Shown one piece after another: positions 16,963 to 24,119 of a DNA stretch of 64,000 nucleotides (position 1 is its first letter; each line of letters opens with the position of its first letter). The position numbers and the translations under genes are program-made. This DNA is from a virus. The notes beneath the pieces are model-generated. The model was not told where the DNA came from. It ran no database searches and saw nothing but the letters and a program-made list of their open reading frames with translations. Location of the stretch: the IMG/VR virus record IMGVR_UViG_3300025759_000061, positions 1-64,000 of that record, one strand, 5' to 3'.

Positions 16963-17000
16963 GAAGCCCCGGTTGAGAAAATCTCACTGGGGCTTTTTTT
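16963..17000 (+). terminator. Rho-independent terminator
   Basis: Stem AAGCCCC / GGGGCTT with an 18-base loop followed by seven T. It separates the Ala-Pro-Gly tRNA unit from the early promoter at 17005. Confidence 0.85.
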
Positions 17001-17004
17001 ATGC

Positions 17005-17032
17005 TTGACACAGTTTCCCAATCTGCTATTAT
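17005..17032 (+). promoter_or_regulatory. Early promoter (TTGACA-16-TATTAT)
   Basis: TTGACA, 16 bp, then TGC-TATTAT (extended -10), followed by GGGGTCATAGAGAAAGGG. It belongs to the same family as the promoters at 51313, 52590, 53166 and 57896. Drives the 17059 operon. Confidence 0.88.
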
Positions 17033-17058
17033 GGGGTCATAGAGAAAGGGAAAAAACG

Positions 17059-17448
17059 ATGTACACATTTGATGAGAACATTTTCAGTGACATGTACAAG
17101 GAAGCTTTTGGAAGCCGTCCACGTAGTCACCGGTTCTATGACCCAGAAACGTCTGCTGATGAAAAGCAGATCATTTGGGATCAGGTTGCAGAAAGTGCAC
17201 AGGATAGCATTAACGAAGAAGAGTGCTTCCACTATGCTCGTGGGATCGACTTCGAAAACCGGATCACCAAGACCATTGCTCTGGGTGCAAAGGATCGTGA
17301 AGATGCCATCCGGTGGATACTTGATGGGGAAGACCTTGATGAGATGGACTTCCGGTATGGTGGTGGTTACATCTGCTTCCACTTCGGTCTGTCGTATGCA
17401 GACTATGAAGCTGAACTGAAGCAGGTTGTTGAGAAGTTTTTCGTCTGA
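17059..17448 (+). CDS. Unknown early protein
   Basis: 129 residues, acidic, no recognised domain. Features include MYTFDENIFSDMYKEAF at the start and FRYGGGYICFHFGL near residue 105. It is the first gene behind an early promoter and is followed by a run of tiny genes, so it probably acts early in infection. RBS is AGAAAGGG; ATG 17059 is inside the promoter's transcribed region. Confidence 0.7.
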   Translation: MYTFDENIFSDMYKEAFGSRPRSHRFYDPETSADEKQIIWDQVAESAQDSINEEECFHYARGIDFENRITKTIALGAKDREDAIRWILDGEDLDEMDFRYGGGYICFHFGLSYADYEAELKQVVEKFFV

Positions 17449-17458
17449 GAAAGGATTG

Positions 17459-17653
17459 ATGATGGATAATGAATTTGAAGCATACAAAAAGCAGATGCTC
17501 CAAGACCAGTTTGAACGTGGTCAACTGGATCGTCTGACCGGTCTCAATGCACACTACGGGTGTCATTTTGGGATGAGGTCTGAGAAGGAAGAATGTGTGA
17601 AGGAATATATGAGGGGTTATGAAAATCCCCCAGAGGTGGATGATGAAGGTTAA
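17459..17653 (+). CDS. Unknown small early protein
   Basis: 64 residues, mixed charge (MMDNEFEAYKKQML...), with single Cys residues in HYGCHFGM and EECVKEY. RBS is GAGAAAGGA. ATG 17462 is an alternative. Overlaps the next gene by about 11 bp. Confidence 0.6.
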   Translation: MMDNEFEAYKKQMLQDQFERGQLDRLTGLNAHYGCHFGMRSEKEECVKEYMRGYENPPEVDDEG

Positions 17654-17891
17654 GGATATTGCAAATCGGTATCACTTGGTATCAACACCAGCACCCGGTG
17701 ATGGAACAGTCACCATTGCTGATCTTGCCAAGTACACCAAGATGGAAGGTCACCTTGGACAGCACCATTCAGGTGCATTCCATGCCATCATTGATGAATG
17801 GAAGTATGAACTGGTTGAAGCCCATAACGATTTTTATGATGGTTTCACCATCGATTTCAAGGATGGGTCCAACCTGTCGTATTATGTCTGA
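17643..17891 (+). CDS. Unknown small early protein
   Basis: 82 residues starting MKVKDIANRYHLV, with HLGQHHSGAFHAIIDEW in the middle. No recognised family. Tandem ATG codons at 17640 and 17643 are both possible starts. Confidence 0.6.
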   Translation: MKVKDIANRYHLVSTPAPGDGTVTIADLAKYTKMEGHLGQHHSGAFHAIIDEWKYELVEAHNDFYDGFTIDFKDGSNLSYYV

Positions 17892-17901
17892 GAGGTAGAT
17901 A

Positions 17902-18081
17902 ATGAAGATTAAGCTTGAGTTGTGCCCTGTAGGTCTTGCAGAGGGTCTGATGACCAAAGCCCGTGAGTGGGTTGCACAGTCTCAGATGAAGGATGCAGCC
18001 ATACCTGCTGTGATTGCAGAGTATGAAGCCAACAAACTTGGTTTCACGTTATTTGATTGGAAGGTAGATAATGAAGATTAA
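17902..18081 (+). CDS. Small early protein, first copy of a tandem duplication
   Basis: 59 residues. The N-terminus MKIKLELCPVG and the C-terminal AEYEANKLGFTLFDWKV are shared with the next gene, and even the upstream GGTAGATAATGAAGATTAAGC is repeated. Overlaps the second copy by 11 bp. Function unknown. Confidence 0.65.
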   Translation: MKIKLELCPVGLAEGLMTKAREWVAQSQMKDAAIPAVIAEYEANKLGFTLFDWKVDNED

Positions 18082-18262
18082 GCTTGAGTTAGCACCCAAA
18101 GGTGTTGCAGTGGGTATGATGGAAAAAGGTCTTAAATGGTCTGGTCAATCCAAATGGGGTAATACTGGTGGACATATAAATCTGATTATTGCAGAATATG
18201 AAGCCAACAAACTTGGTTTTACTATGTTTGAGGAAAAGGTTGGTTACGATTATGAAACGTAA
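18071..18262 (+). CDS. Small early protein, second copy of a tandem duplication
   Basis: 63 residues, paralogue of the preceding gene: MKIKLELAPKG..., QS in the middle, then AEYEANKLGFTMFEEKV. The divergent centre shows the copies are not recent or are under different selection. Confidence 0.65.
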   Translation: MKIKLELAPKGVAVGMMEKGLKWSGQSKWGNTGGHINLIIAEYEANKLGFTMFEEKVGYDYET

Positions 18263-18569
18263 GGATTGTATAGTCCAGAGAGAACCGAAAAAAGAACTTG
18301 ACAATCGTTGTATTGCATGTAATGGTTCTGGAAAATACGATCATAATGGGTCACCTAAGTGTGATGCCTGTAATGGAACTGGAAGGAAGATGATCATGAC
18401 GTTGGATGAAGATACTGTTGCAGATGTTGCAGAATTTCTGGAAACACTTCGACGTAGTGGTGAAACTAATATGATGGGAGCAGGTCCATATCTCAAGGAA
18501 GAGTTTGGATTTGACAAATACGAAGCCCGTGATTATCTGTTGAATTGGATGACGAATTACGGGAAGTAA
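18252..18569 (+). CDS. DnaJ-type zinc-finger small protein
   Basis: 105 residues. Two CxxCxGxG repeats (CIACNGSG and CDACNGTG, about residues 19-45) form a DnaJ central-type zinc domain. A helical C-terminal domain follows (DTVADVAEFLETLRRSGE, YEARDYLLNWM). No J-domain is present. Such modules bind unfolded protein or act as adaptors; the role here is unknown. ATG 18252 overlaps the preceding gene by 11 bp. Confidence 0.7.
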   Translation: MKRKDCIVQREPKKELDNRCIACNGSGKYDHNGSPKCDACNGTGRKMIMTLDEDTVADVAEFLETLRRSGETNMMGAGPYLKEEFGFDKYEARDYLLNWMTNYGK

Positions 18570-18574
18570 AATAT

Positions 18575-18649
18575 ACACCGGTAGCTCAGTGGTAGAGCAG
18601 GAGTCTCTTAAACTCAAGGCCGTGGGTTCGACCCCCACCCGGTGTACCA
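18575..18649 (+). tRNA. tRNA-Lys(CTT)
   Basis: Acceptor ACACCGG pairs with CCGGTGT, with A73 and CCA. The anticodon loop CTCTTAA gives CTT, with a stem of four pairs plus a mismatch. Next to a second lysine tRNA with an almost identical arm. Confidence 0.85.
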
Positions 18650-18659
18650 AAGAATTAAT

Positions 18660-18734
18660 GGGTCGGTAGCTCAGAGGCAGAGCAGGAGTCTTTTAAACTC
18701 TTGGCCGGGATTTCGAAATTCCCTCGACCCACCA
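18660..18734 (+). tRNA. tRNA-Lys(TTT)
   Basis: Acceptor GGGTCGG pairs with TCGACCC, then ACCA. The anticodon loop CTTTTAA gives TTT. The anticodon arm is nearly the same as in the preceding tRNA-Lys(CTT), suggesting duplication and divergence. Confidence 0.88.
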
Positions 18735-18743
18735 AGTTTATGT

Positions 18744-18817
18744 GAGGGTATAGTGTAGTGGTAACACATCTGCTTCCAAACCAGATGACCGGAGTTCGAT
18801 TCTTCGTACCCTTGCCA
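18744..18817 (+). tRNA. tRNA-Trp(CCA)
   Basis: Acceptor GAGGGTA pairs with TACCCTT, with G73 and CCA. Counting from the D-arm gives stem TCTGC, loop TTCCAAA, stem CCAGA, hence anticodon CCA with a C-C mismatch at 31-39. The tryptophan discriminator G73 supports this over a glycine TCC reading. Confidence 0.75.
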
Positions 18818-18836
18818 AACTATCAGGATGATAAAA

Positions 18837-19001
18837 ATGCTTGACAATGTAATGATGTTTGTGGTATACAGGAAGGACCCTTTTGTGGTCTACAGCATAC
18901 ATCGTACCTTTGCCGGTGCAAGTGATGTCAAGCAACAGAAGGTATCTGAGGGTGAAGACCCATTGAATGTTGAGACATATGGTCTATATGTAAGAAATTA
19001 A
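18837..19001 (+). CDS. Unknown small protein in tRNA cluster
   Basis: 54 residues, MLDNVMMFVVYRKDPFVVYS..., no recognised domain. AGGATGAT upstream. Located between tRNA-Trp and tRNA-Phe. Confidence 0.5.
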   Translation: MLDNVMMFVVYRKDPFVVYSIHRTFAGASDVKQQKVSEGEDPLNVETYGLYVRN

Positions 19002-19005
19002 GAAT

Positions 19006-19081
19006 GCTTCTCTGGTGTAGTCGGTCTGCACGTCTGTTTGAAGAGCAGAAAGTCACAGTTCGATTCTGTGGGGAAGCACCA
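19006..19081 (+). tRNA. tRNA-Phe(GAA)
   Basis: Acceptor GCTTCTC pairs with GGGAAGC, with A73 and CCA. The anticodon arm is TCTGT-TTGAAGA-GCAGA, and the T-loop is TTCGATT. Confidence 0.92.
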
Positions 19082-19098
19082 AAAAAGGTTTTTGTTTT

Positions 19099-19308
19099 AT
19101 GCTGGTTACGGTGACAACAGAAGTGAGACGATGTTATGATTGTCCTCATTTCATTAACCATCCACAAGAAGCCAGTTGTGGATTGGTGCCAAATGGTGGA
19201 TGGGATTATGTGATCAGTCACAGAGTTGCCGAAAAGGAAATTTGGGAAGGTTGTCCCTTGAATAAAGAGGTTGATCATGTCGATGGTAGTTTAAAAATAG
19301 CAAAGTAG
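19099..19308 (+). CDS. Small Cys-containing protein
   Basis: 69 residues with CYDCPHF, then CGLVPNGG and CPL. This four-cysteine spacing fits a small metal-binding or disulfide protein. AAAGG upstream. No family assignment. Confidence 0.55.
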   Translation: MLVTVTTEVRRCYDCPHFINHPQEASCGLVPNGGWDYVISHRVAEKEIWEGCPLNKEVDHVDGSLKIAK

Positions 19309-19329
19309 CCTGTTGATAATCGAGTGCAC

Positions 19330-19412
19330 GGACAGTAGGGTGAAAGCTTAAGGTAGAACGTCAGATAAGCTCTGGAAATATGGGTTCGATTCCCATCCAA
19401 AGACACAACCAA
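19330..19412 (+). pseudogene. tRNA-like remnant
   Basis: A perfect T-arm (ATGGG-TTCGATT-CCCAT, 19380-19396) and a D-arm-like GCTTAAGGTAGAAC are present and the segment runs to ACAACCA. I could not find a 5' partner for the acceptor or a canonical anticodon arm. Probably a decayed tRNA or a tRNA-like element; boundaries are approximate. Confidence 0.35.
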
Positions 19413-19423
19413 GGAAGTTGATC

Positions 19424-19762
19424 ATGAAGTATAAAGAACGTGAATATCGGATAGTGCCGTCTGAAACCAAAATTAATTGTTATTGGGTTCAGTACAGAGA
19501 CAAATCACGTTTCATTCCAAATTTTTGGAAAACTGATGTTGATTATGAGGGTGACGGTCTGTACATACATTGTGTGAAAATCAACTATCCGGATGGAAAA
19601 TCTGCTGAGAAAAGAATTAGGGAGAAGATGGAAGATCACTCACGTTTCTTCAATAGACAAATTAATGATGAGATAAAAGCTTCTATGTTACGTGCATGGG
19701 CCGGTTCCATTGAGCCACGTAAAGTTCCACCGTTTCTCTTTGATGAAGATGAAAAAGAATAA
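19424..19762 (+). CDS. Unknown protein in tRNA cluster
   Basis: 112 residues, MKYKEREYRIVPSE..., basic and aromatic, ending in an acidic DEDEKE tail. No recognised domain. GGAAG upstream sets ATG 19424. Located between the tRNA-like remnant and tRNA-Ile. Confidence 0.6.
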   Translation: MKYKEREYRIVPSETKINCYWVQYRDKSRFIPNFWKTDVDYEGDGLYIHCVKINYPDGKSAEKRIREKMEDHSRFFNRQINDEIKASMLRAWAGSIEPRKVPPFLFDEDEKE

Positions 19763-19763
19763 T

Positions 19764-19837
19764 GGTCCCATCGTCTAAGGGTAAGGCAGTCACCTGATTA
19801 GTGACATATCGGAGTTCGAATCTCTGTGGGACTACCA
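19764..19837 (+). tRNA. tRNA-Ile(GAT)
   Basis: Acceptor GGTCCCA pairs with TGGGACT, with A73 and CCA. The anticodon arm is a perfect GTCAC-CTGATTA-GTGAC giving GAT. Position 37 is U instead of the usual A, which is odd. Confidence 0.8.
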
Positions 19838-19849
19838 AAGACATTTAAT

Positions 19850-19924
19850 GCTCCTGTAGCTCAATGGTAGAGCCGTCTGCTCATAACAGACTGGTTGTTG
19901 GTTCGAATCCAGTCGGGAGCACCA
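19850..19924 (+). tRNA. tRNA with CAT anticodon (elongator Met or Ile2)
   Basis: Acceptor GCTCCTG pairs with CGGGAGC, then ACCA. The anticodon arm is GTCTG-CTCATAA-CAGAC. The paired 1-72 position rules out an initiator. Whether C34 is left as Met or modified to lysidine for Ile ATA codons cannot be read from sequence. Confidence 0.9.
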
Positions 19925-19943
19925 TTTTTGAAAGGTTATGATT

Positions 19944-20225
19944 ATGGAAATTATCATGGGTATTGCTGTGTTTGGATTAATTGTTGGAATCGTTGGGTTG
20001 TTATCTAATGAGTTGACATCAAAAGATAGGAAAATAATTATCAAATCGATTTTTCGTAGACCCAATACAGTGGGATACCGTCCCGATGCCTTGGAATTGT
20101 GTGATAAATTCGAAAAGGTCTCTTATGACAAACACTTGTTTTACCGGATGGTTTTCCTTAATCCGATGAAACTCTATGATGATGAAATCATAGAAGCCGT
20201 GAAGGAACACGAAAATGTTGTATGA
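19944..20225 (+). CDS. Small membrane-anchored protein
   Basis: 93 residues. One N-terminal transmembrane segment (about residues 3-21, IIMGIAVFGLIVGIVGLL) and a charged cytosolic part. ATG 19944 fits GAAAGG upstream better than ATG 19938. Overlaps the next membrane peptide gene by 11 bp, suggesting they work together. Confidence 0.6.
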   Translation: MEIIMGIAVFGLIVGIVGLLSNELTSKDRKIIIKSIFRRPNTVGYRPDALELCDKFEKVSYDKHLFYRMVFLNPMKLYDDEIIEAVKEHENVV

Positions 20226-20391
20226 TCTAACAGTGTGGGGGTGGGTTATCTTGGTGGTCACACATCTCTATGCTATCAGTGTTGGTTTTGTCTGGGCCAT
20301 ATTTTCTGCCGTTGGTGGCAATCCGTTCAAAGATTTCATCATAGCAACCTTCTGGCCAGTGTGGTTATTTTTTGATTGGTTGAGTGGATGA
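20215..20391 (+). CDS. Small inner-membrane protein
   Basis: 58 residues, strongly hydrophobic, with two likely transmembrane segments (about 8-30 and 40-56) and many Trp. Translationally coupled to the preceding TM protein. Holin or superinfection-exclusion roles are possible but unsupported. Confidence 0.6.
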   Translation: MLYDLTVWGWVILVVTHLYAISVGFVWAIFSAVGGNPFKDFIIATFWPVWLFFDWLSG

Positions 20392-20427
20392 TGTCTGATT
20401 ATGTATTGAATATGTTGAATGATGACA

Positions 20428-20434
20428 CTAAATA
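20428..20434 (+). promoter_or_regulatory. Late promoter core CTAAATA before CAT-anticodon tRNAs
   Basis: CTAAATA overlaps the Thr-Lys-stop of a 15-codon ORF (20391-20435) and stands 15 bp before the tRNA at 20449. Confidence 0.5.
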
Positions 20435-20448
20435 GAATAGAACATGAT

Positions 20449-20524
20449 GCCGGTTGGAAGGTAATGGTGATCTTACATCCCTCATAAGGATGCTAACGTG
20501 GTTCGATTCCACGATCCGGCACCA
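20449..20524 (+). tRNA. tRNA with CAT anticodon (second copy)
   Basis: Acceptor GCCGGTT with ATCCGGC (one mismatch), then ACCA. The anticodon arm is CATCC-CTCATAA-GGATG. The D-stem is irregular. One of the two CAT tRNAs here may serve Ile ATA codons. Confidence 0.82.
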
Positions 20525-20532
20525 AACAGTAT

Positions 20533-20607
20533 TGCAGGGTAGAGCAGAAGCAGCTTGCTTGACTCATAATCAAGAGGTCGGTGGTGCAAGTCCATCCCCT
20601 GCAACCA
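20533..20607 (+). tRNA. Initiator-like tRNA-fMet(CAT), atypical
   Basis: Acceptor TGCAGGG pairs with CCCTGCA, then ACCA. The anticodon arm is CTTGA-CTCATAA-TCAAG. Overall it resembles bacterial initiator tRNA (GAGCAG in the D-arm and AGGTCG after the anticodon arm). It has U1-A72 instead of the C1 x A72 mismatch, lacks the three G-C pairs, and its T-loop is TGCAAGT. Confidence 0.65.
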
Positions 20608-20658
20608 ATTTTACAGACTGGATAGACCGGTCTTAACACATAACGAAGGGATTCTTCG

Positions 20659-21705
20659 ATGTCTTATGAATATGATTATTTGGTCTTCATTGGCCGATTC
20701 CAACCTTTCCATGATGGTCACAAAGCAGTTGTTGACCGGGCACTGGAACTCTCCGAAAAAGTAATAATTGTCCTTGGCTCACACAACCAGCCAAGATCAT
20801 TCCGTAACCCGTGGACATCACAGGAACGTCGAGAGATGATTCAATCCTGTTATGCTTTTACAGGTGAACATCGTCTGGAGTTTGTGTTCCAAGAAGATTA
20901 CACATATAATCTGGACAAGTGGCTGGCCTCTATTCAGGGTCAGGTAAACCACATCATCCATAAGAAATGGAAAGCTGGTCCAGTCAATATTGGTCTCATT
21001 GGTCACTCCAAGGACTCATCCTCATTCTATCTCAACCTGTTCCCAAGCTGGGGGTCCGTCAATGTCAAGCAAGACATTGTGATGGATGCAACGTATATCC
21101 GTAAGGATATTTTCAATCCCCGTGTCAGAGGTCTGTTCCCATCCCCGAAAATCTCCATGCCAAAATCCATTGTAACGTGGATAGAGTTGTGGATGGATGA
21201 TTGTACTGAGTCGTTTGAGTTCATTCAGGATGAATACCAGCACCTGATCGATTATAACCAGCAGTGGTCCCATTCCCCATATCCACCAACATTCGTCACG
21301 GTTGATGCCATCGTGGTGCAATCTGGTCATATCCTGTTGGTCAAGAGGGGTGCTATGCCCGGTAAAGGTCAGTGGGCATTGCCCGGTGGGTTCGTCAACC
21401 AGTATGAGAAGCTGAAAGATGCTTCCATCAGGGAGTTGAGAGAAGAAACCAAGCTGAAGGTGCCTGTACCGGTCCTGATAGGGTCACTGGTGGACAGAAA
21501 GACCTTTGATGACCCATACAGGTCACAACGTGGTAGAACCATCACAACAGCCTTTTATTTCCATTTGAGAGATGAACCGAAACTGCCAAAGGTTAAGGGG
21601 TCTGATGATGCCGTCCATGCTGAGTGGGTTCCTCTTGGTGAGCTTGATCGTTCTCAAATGTATGAGGATCATTTTGATATGATAGATGACATGGTGAAAC
21701 TATAG
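20659..21705 (+). CDS. nadM: Bifunctional NMN adenylyltransferase / Nudix hydrolase (NadM-Nudix)
   Basis: 348 residues. The N-terminal nucleotidyltransferase domain joins NMN and ATP to NAD+, with GRFQPFHDGHK (HxGH type, about 12-22) and the C-terminal DATYIRKDIF signature. The C-terminal Nudix domain (about 200-348) has the box GFVNQYEKLKDASIRELREE (G-x5-E-x7-REL-x-EE), likely cleaving ADP-ribose or similar dinucleotides. The same fusion is known in KVP40-type phages. It is followed by nadV with a 41-bp gap, giving a complete route from nicotinamide to NAD+. Confidence 0.95.
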   Translation: MSYEYDYLVFIGRFQPFHDGHKAVVDRALELSEKVIIVLGSHNQPRSFRNPWTSQERREMIQSCYAFTGEHRLEFVFQEDYTYNLDKWLASIQGQVNHIIHKKWKAGPVNIGLIGHSKDSSSFYLNLFPSWGSVNVKQDIVMDATYIRKDIFNPRVRGLFPSPKISMPKSIVTWIELWMDDCTESFEFIQDEYQHLIDYNQQWSHSPYPPTFVTVDAIVVQSGHILLVKRGAMPGKGQWALPGGFVNQYEKLKDASIRELREETKLKVPVPVLIGSLVDRKTFDDPYRSQRGRTITTAFYFHLRDEPKLPKVKGSDDAVHAEWVPLGELDRSQMYEDHFDMIDDMVKL

Positions 21706-21746
21706 GGGATAGACCCCGACAACAAACCGTAATAGGAGATATTACA

Positions 21747-23102
21747 ATGCTTATAAACAATCCGGAACACAGAGTTCCATCAAATTTTATCATGGCAGCA
21801 GACAGTTATAAACACAGTCATGGCCAACTGATTGATCCGAAAATCAAGTACATGAATTCATACGTGGAAGGCCGAAAGTCTGATACGTTTGATGACATGG
21901 TTTATTTCGGTCTCCAAGCATATCTGAAGGCATATTTGTCCAAACCAATTACCAAGATTGATGTGGACTATGTAGAGCAAAGATTAAAGATGCATGGTGT
22001 GCCGTTTGACCGGAAGCCGTGGGATGTCATTGTCAATGAATACAAAGGTCATCTCCCACTGATCATTGAAGCAATTGATGAGGGTTCAGTTGTGCCGTTA
22101 GGGACTCCACTGGTACAGGTCCGGAACACTGATAAAAGATTCCCATGGTTGCCAGCCTTTATTGAAACAGCCCTACATCGTGCAATCTGGTATCCATCCA
22201 CGGTTGCCACGGTATCACGTGAGGTCAAGAAGATCATCTATAAGGGACTTCAGGATACATCTGATGATCCGGATGGGCAGATTGCTTTCAAGCTCCATGA
22301 CTTCGGTGGACGTGGTGCATCATCTGGTGAGAGTGCTATGCTGGGTGGTATGGCCCACCTGATCAACTTCATGGGTACAGACACTGTTGAGGCTGTTGAA
22401 GGTGCATATGCATTTTATGAAGAAGAAATGGCCGGGTTCTCAATCCCTGCTTCTGAACACTCAACCGTGACATGCTGGGGTAGGGACCGTGAGTATGAGA
22501 TGTTTGAACATTTCCTTGATACCTATGCCGGTCCCGGAAAGCTTTATGCTTGTGTGTCAGATAGCTATAATATCTGGGATGCTATCAAGGAAGGGTGGGG
22601 TGGCAAGCTGAAAGATAAGGTCAGGTCTGCTGGTGGTACACTGGTGATCCGTCCAGACTCTGGTGATATTGCACAAGGTATGTTGAAAGTATCTGAAGAG
22701 ATTATGGGAGCTTTTGATCAGTACACCGTGAATAGTAAAGGGTACAAAGTGTTTGAGCCGTGTGTTCGTGCCATCTGGGGTGATGGTTGCACACTTGAGA
22801 CCGTTAGATATGCAGTTGCATTCATGAAACTGAACAAGATCAGTCTTGATAACTGGGCTTTTGGTATGGGTGGTGGCCTGCTCCAGAAGGTCAACCGTGA
22901 CGATCTGTCATTTGCAATGAAGACCAATGCAGCATCATATAATGGCAAACAGTGGTTTGATGTTGTGAAAGACCCTGTGACCGATCACTCTAAAGCCTCA
23001 AAGGGTGGTATCCAACCGGGTCCATTCACCACGAGATATGAAAACGGTAAGATGATGAACACCACAACATTTGCAGAAGTAAGGGAAAGAGCCAAATTAT
23101 GA
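21747..23102 (+). CDS. nadV: Nicotinamide phosphoribosyltransferase (NadV/NAMPT)
   Basis: 451 residues, full length for NAMPT. Converts nicotinamide and PRPP to NMN. Signatures include MAADSYKHSHG near the N-terminus, KLHDFGGRGASS (about 178-189) and VIRPDSGDIAQG (about 300), the PRPP/nicotinamide site. RBS is AGGAG. Together with the NMN adenylyltransferase it reconstitutes NAD+ from the nicotinamide released by NADase-type defences. Overlaps the next gene by 4 bp. Confidence 0.96.
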   Translation: MLINNPEHRVPSNFIMAADSYKHSHGQLIDPKIKYMNSYVEGRKSDTFDDMVYFGLQAYLKAYLSKPITKIDVDYVEQRLKMHGVPFDRKPWDVIVNEYKGHLPLIIEAIDEGSVVPLGTPLVQVRNTDKRFPWLPAFIETALHRAIWYPSTVATVSREVKKIIYKGLQDTSDDPDGQIAFKLHDFGGRGASSGESAMLGGMAHLINFMGTDTVEAVEGAYAFYEEEMAGFSIPASEHSTVTCWGRDREYEMFEHFLDTYAGPGKLYACVSDSYNIWDAIKEGWGGKLKDKVRSAGGTLVIRPDSGDIAQGMLKVSEEIMGAFDQYTVNSKGYKVFEPCVRAIWGDGCTLETVRYAVAFMKLNKISLDNWAFGMGGGLLQKVNRDDLSFAMKTNAASYNGKQWFDVVKDPVTDHSKASKGGIQPGPFTTRYENGKMMNTTTFAEVRERAKL

Positions 23103-23974
23103 AGATATTGATAACAGGTGCTGGTGGATACATAGGTAATCAGCTTGCATATTACCTGTCACGTCCGATGAATCATTCTATTGAACTATATGGATATGAT
23201 AAACACCCAGAAAATGTGATACATAGAAATCTATTCAACATGGTATGGAATACTGATTGTAGGTCACATAAATTGATGAAAGCCGTCAGGTACGATTATA
23301 TATTTCATCTTGCAGGGTCTTCATCAGTGCCGGTTTTCAATGTGGACCCACATCTTGCTTATCTCAACACGGTTCAGGTTAATGAATTGGTTGGGGGTTT
23401 GAGTTGTGATCATTTTGTGATGGTATCTTCTGCCAGTGTGGATGTATCAGATAGTCATTATGCAATCAGTAAATTGATGAGTGAGGAATATTTTGACAGA
23501 AAATGGGATGACAGATACACATACACGTATAGATTGCATAATGTTGCTGGTCATATACCATTATGCAATGCTGTTGAGGATCATGAGCCAGAGACACACC
23601 TGATTCCAAATCTGGTTTCAAATAAACCTTTGACAATCAATGGTGATCCTGATATTGTGAGAGATTATGTTCATGTGTATGACGTGTGTAGGGCATTGGC
23701 TGCTGTGATTCACGGTAGATTTCCCAGACTTGGGGAGCCGTGGTATATCGGAACAGGGGTTGGTAGCTCAATCCATGATGTCCTGAAATCATATCACAGG
23801 GTGACCGGAGAGAAGAAGAAGATTTTGATGGGTGATCTTAGGGTGGGTGACCCGTCATTTCAGGTTAATGATGAGGCATCACTGCCATATATGAAGAACC
23901 TTGATGATATCATCATGGACACGATAGAGGGTTATAAGAGAAATCATTGCATATCACCCTTGACAGTGGCATAA
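23099..23974 (+). CDS. NAD-dependent epimerase/dehydratase (extended SDR)
   Basis: 291 residues. Rossmann fold with GAGGYIGNQL (7-16) and the SDR catalytic region SSASVDVSDSHYAISK (Ser plus YxxxK, about 117-132). Resembles nucleotide-sugar 4-epimerases or dehydratases, though shorter. Translational coupling to nadV (ATGA) links it in expression to NAD+ synthesis, but its substrate is probably a nucleotide sugar as for the 34-46 kb cassette. Confidence 0.88.
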   Translation: MKILITGAGGYIGNQLAYYLSRPMNHSIELYGYDKHPENVIHRNLFNMVWNTDCRSHKLMKAVRYDYIFHLAGSSSVPVFNVDPHLAYLNTVQVNELVGGLSCDHFVMVSSASVDVSDSHYAISKLMSEEYFDRKWDDRYTYTYRLHNVAGHIPLCNAVEDHEPETHLIPNLVSNKPLTINGDPDIVRDYVHVYDVCRALAAVIHGRFPRLGEPWYIGTGVGSSIHDVLKSYHRVTGEKKKILMGDLRVGDPSFQVNDEASLPYMKNLDDIIMDTIEGYKRNHCISPLTVA

Positions 23975-23987
23975 ATCATACTATATC
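23960..23987 (+). promoter_or_regulatory. Sigma70-type promoter for tRNA-Val/Asp
   Basis: TTGACA, 16 bp, TATATC, overlapping the end of the SDR gene and 34 bp before tRNA-Val. A CATAAATA late core follows at 23998. Confidence 0.65.
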
Positions 23988-23997
23988 ATATTGTGTC

Positions 23998-24005
23998 CAT
24001 AAATA
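23998..24005 (+). promoter_or_regulatory. Late promoter core CATAAATA before tRNA-Val
   Basis: CATAAATA is 16 bp before tRNA-Val. With the sigma70-type promoter at 23960 this would give early and late transcription. Confidence 0.45.
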
Positions 24006-24021
24006 TGGATAGGACAGTAAT

Positions 24022-24097
24022 GCCCGGTTAACTCAGTTGGTAGAGTGCCTGTTTTACATGCAGGATGCCGTTGGTTCGATTCCGACACCGGGCACCA
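24022..24097 (+). tRNA. tRNA-Val(TAC)
   Basis: Acceptor GCCCGGT pairs with ACCGGGC, then ACCA. The anticodon arm is CCTGT-TTTACAT-GCAGG, and the T-loop is TTCGATT. Confidence 0.92.
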
Positions 24098-24119
24098 TTT
24101 TCATAATATGAGGTTGTTA

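Noticed and set aside
18744-18817. Reading the tRNA as Gly(TCC)
   Set aside because: Counting from the D-arm places CCA as the anticodon and G73 fits tryptophan; a Gly reading leaves 31-39 and 30-40 unpaired.
18840-18875. TTGACA with a TATACA-like box
   Set aside because: It lies inside the first codons of the small gene at 18837 (MLDN...), spacing is 18, and no transcript unit would begin there sensibly.
20388-20435. 15-codon ORF MMSDYVLNMLNDDTK
   Set aside because: Coupled to the preceding stop but too short to support as a gene; noted only because its end forms a late promoter core.
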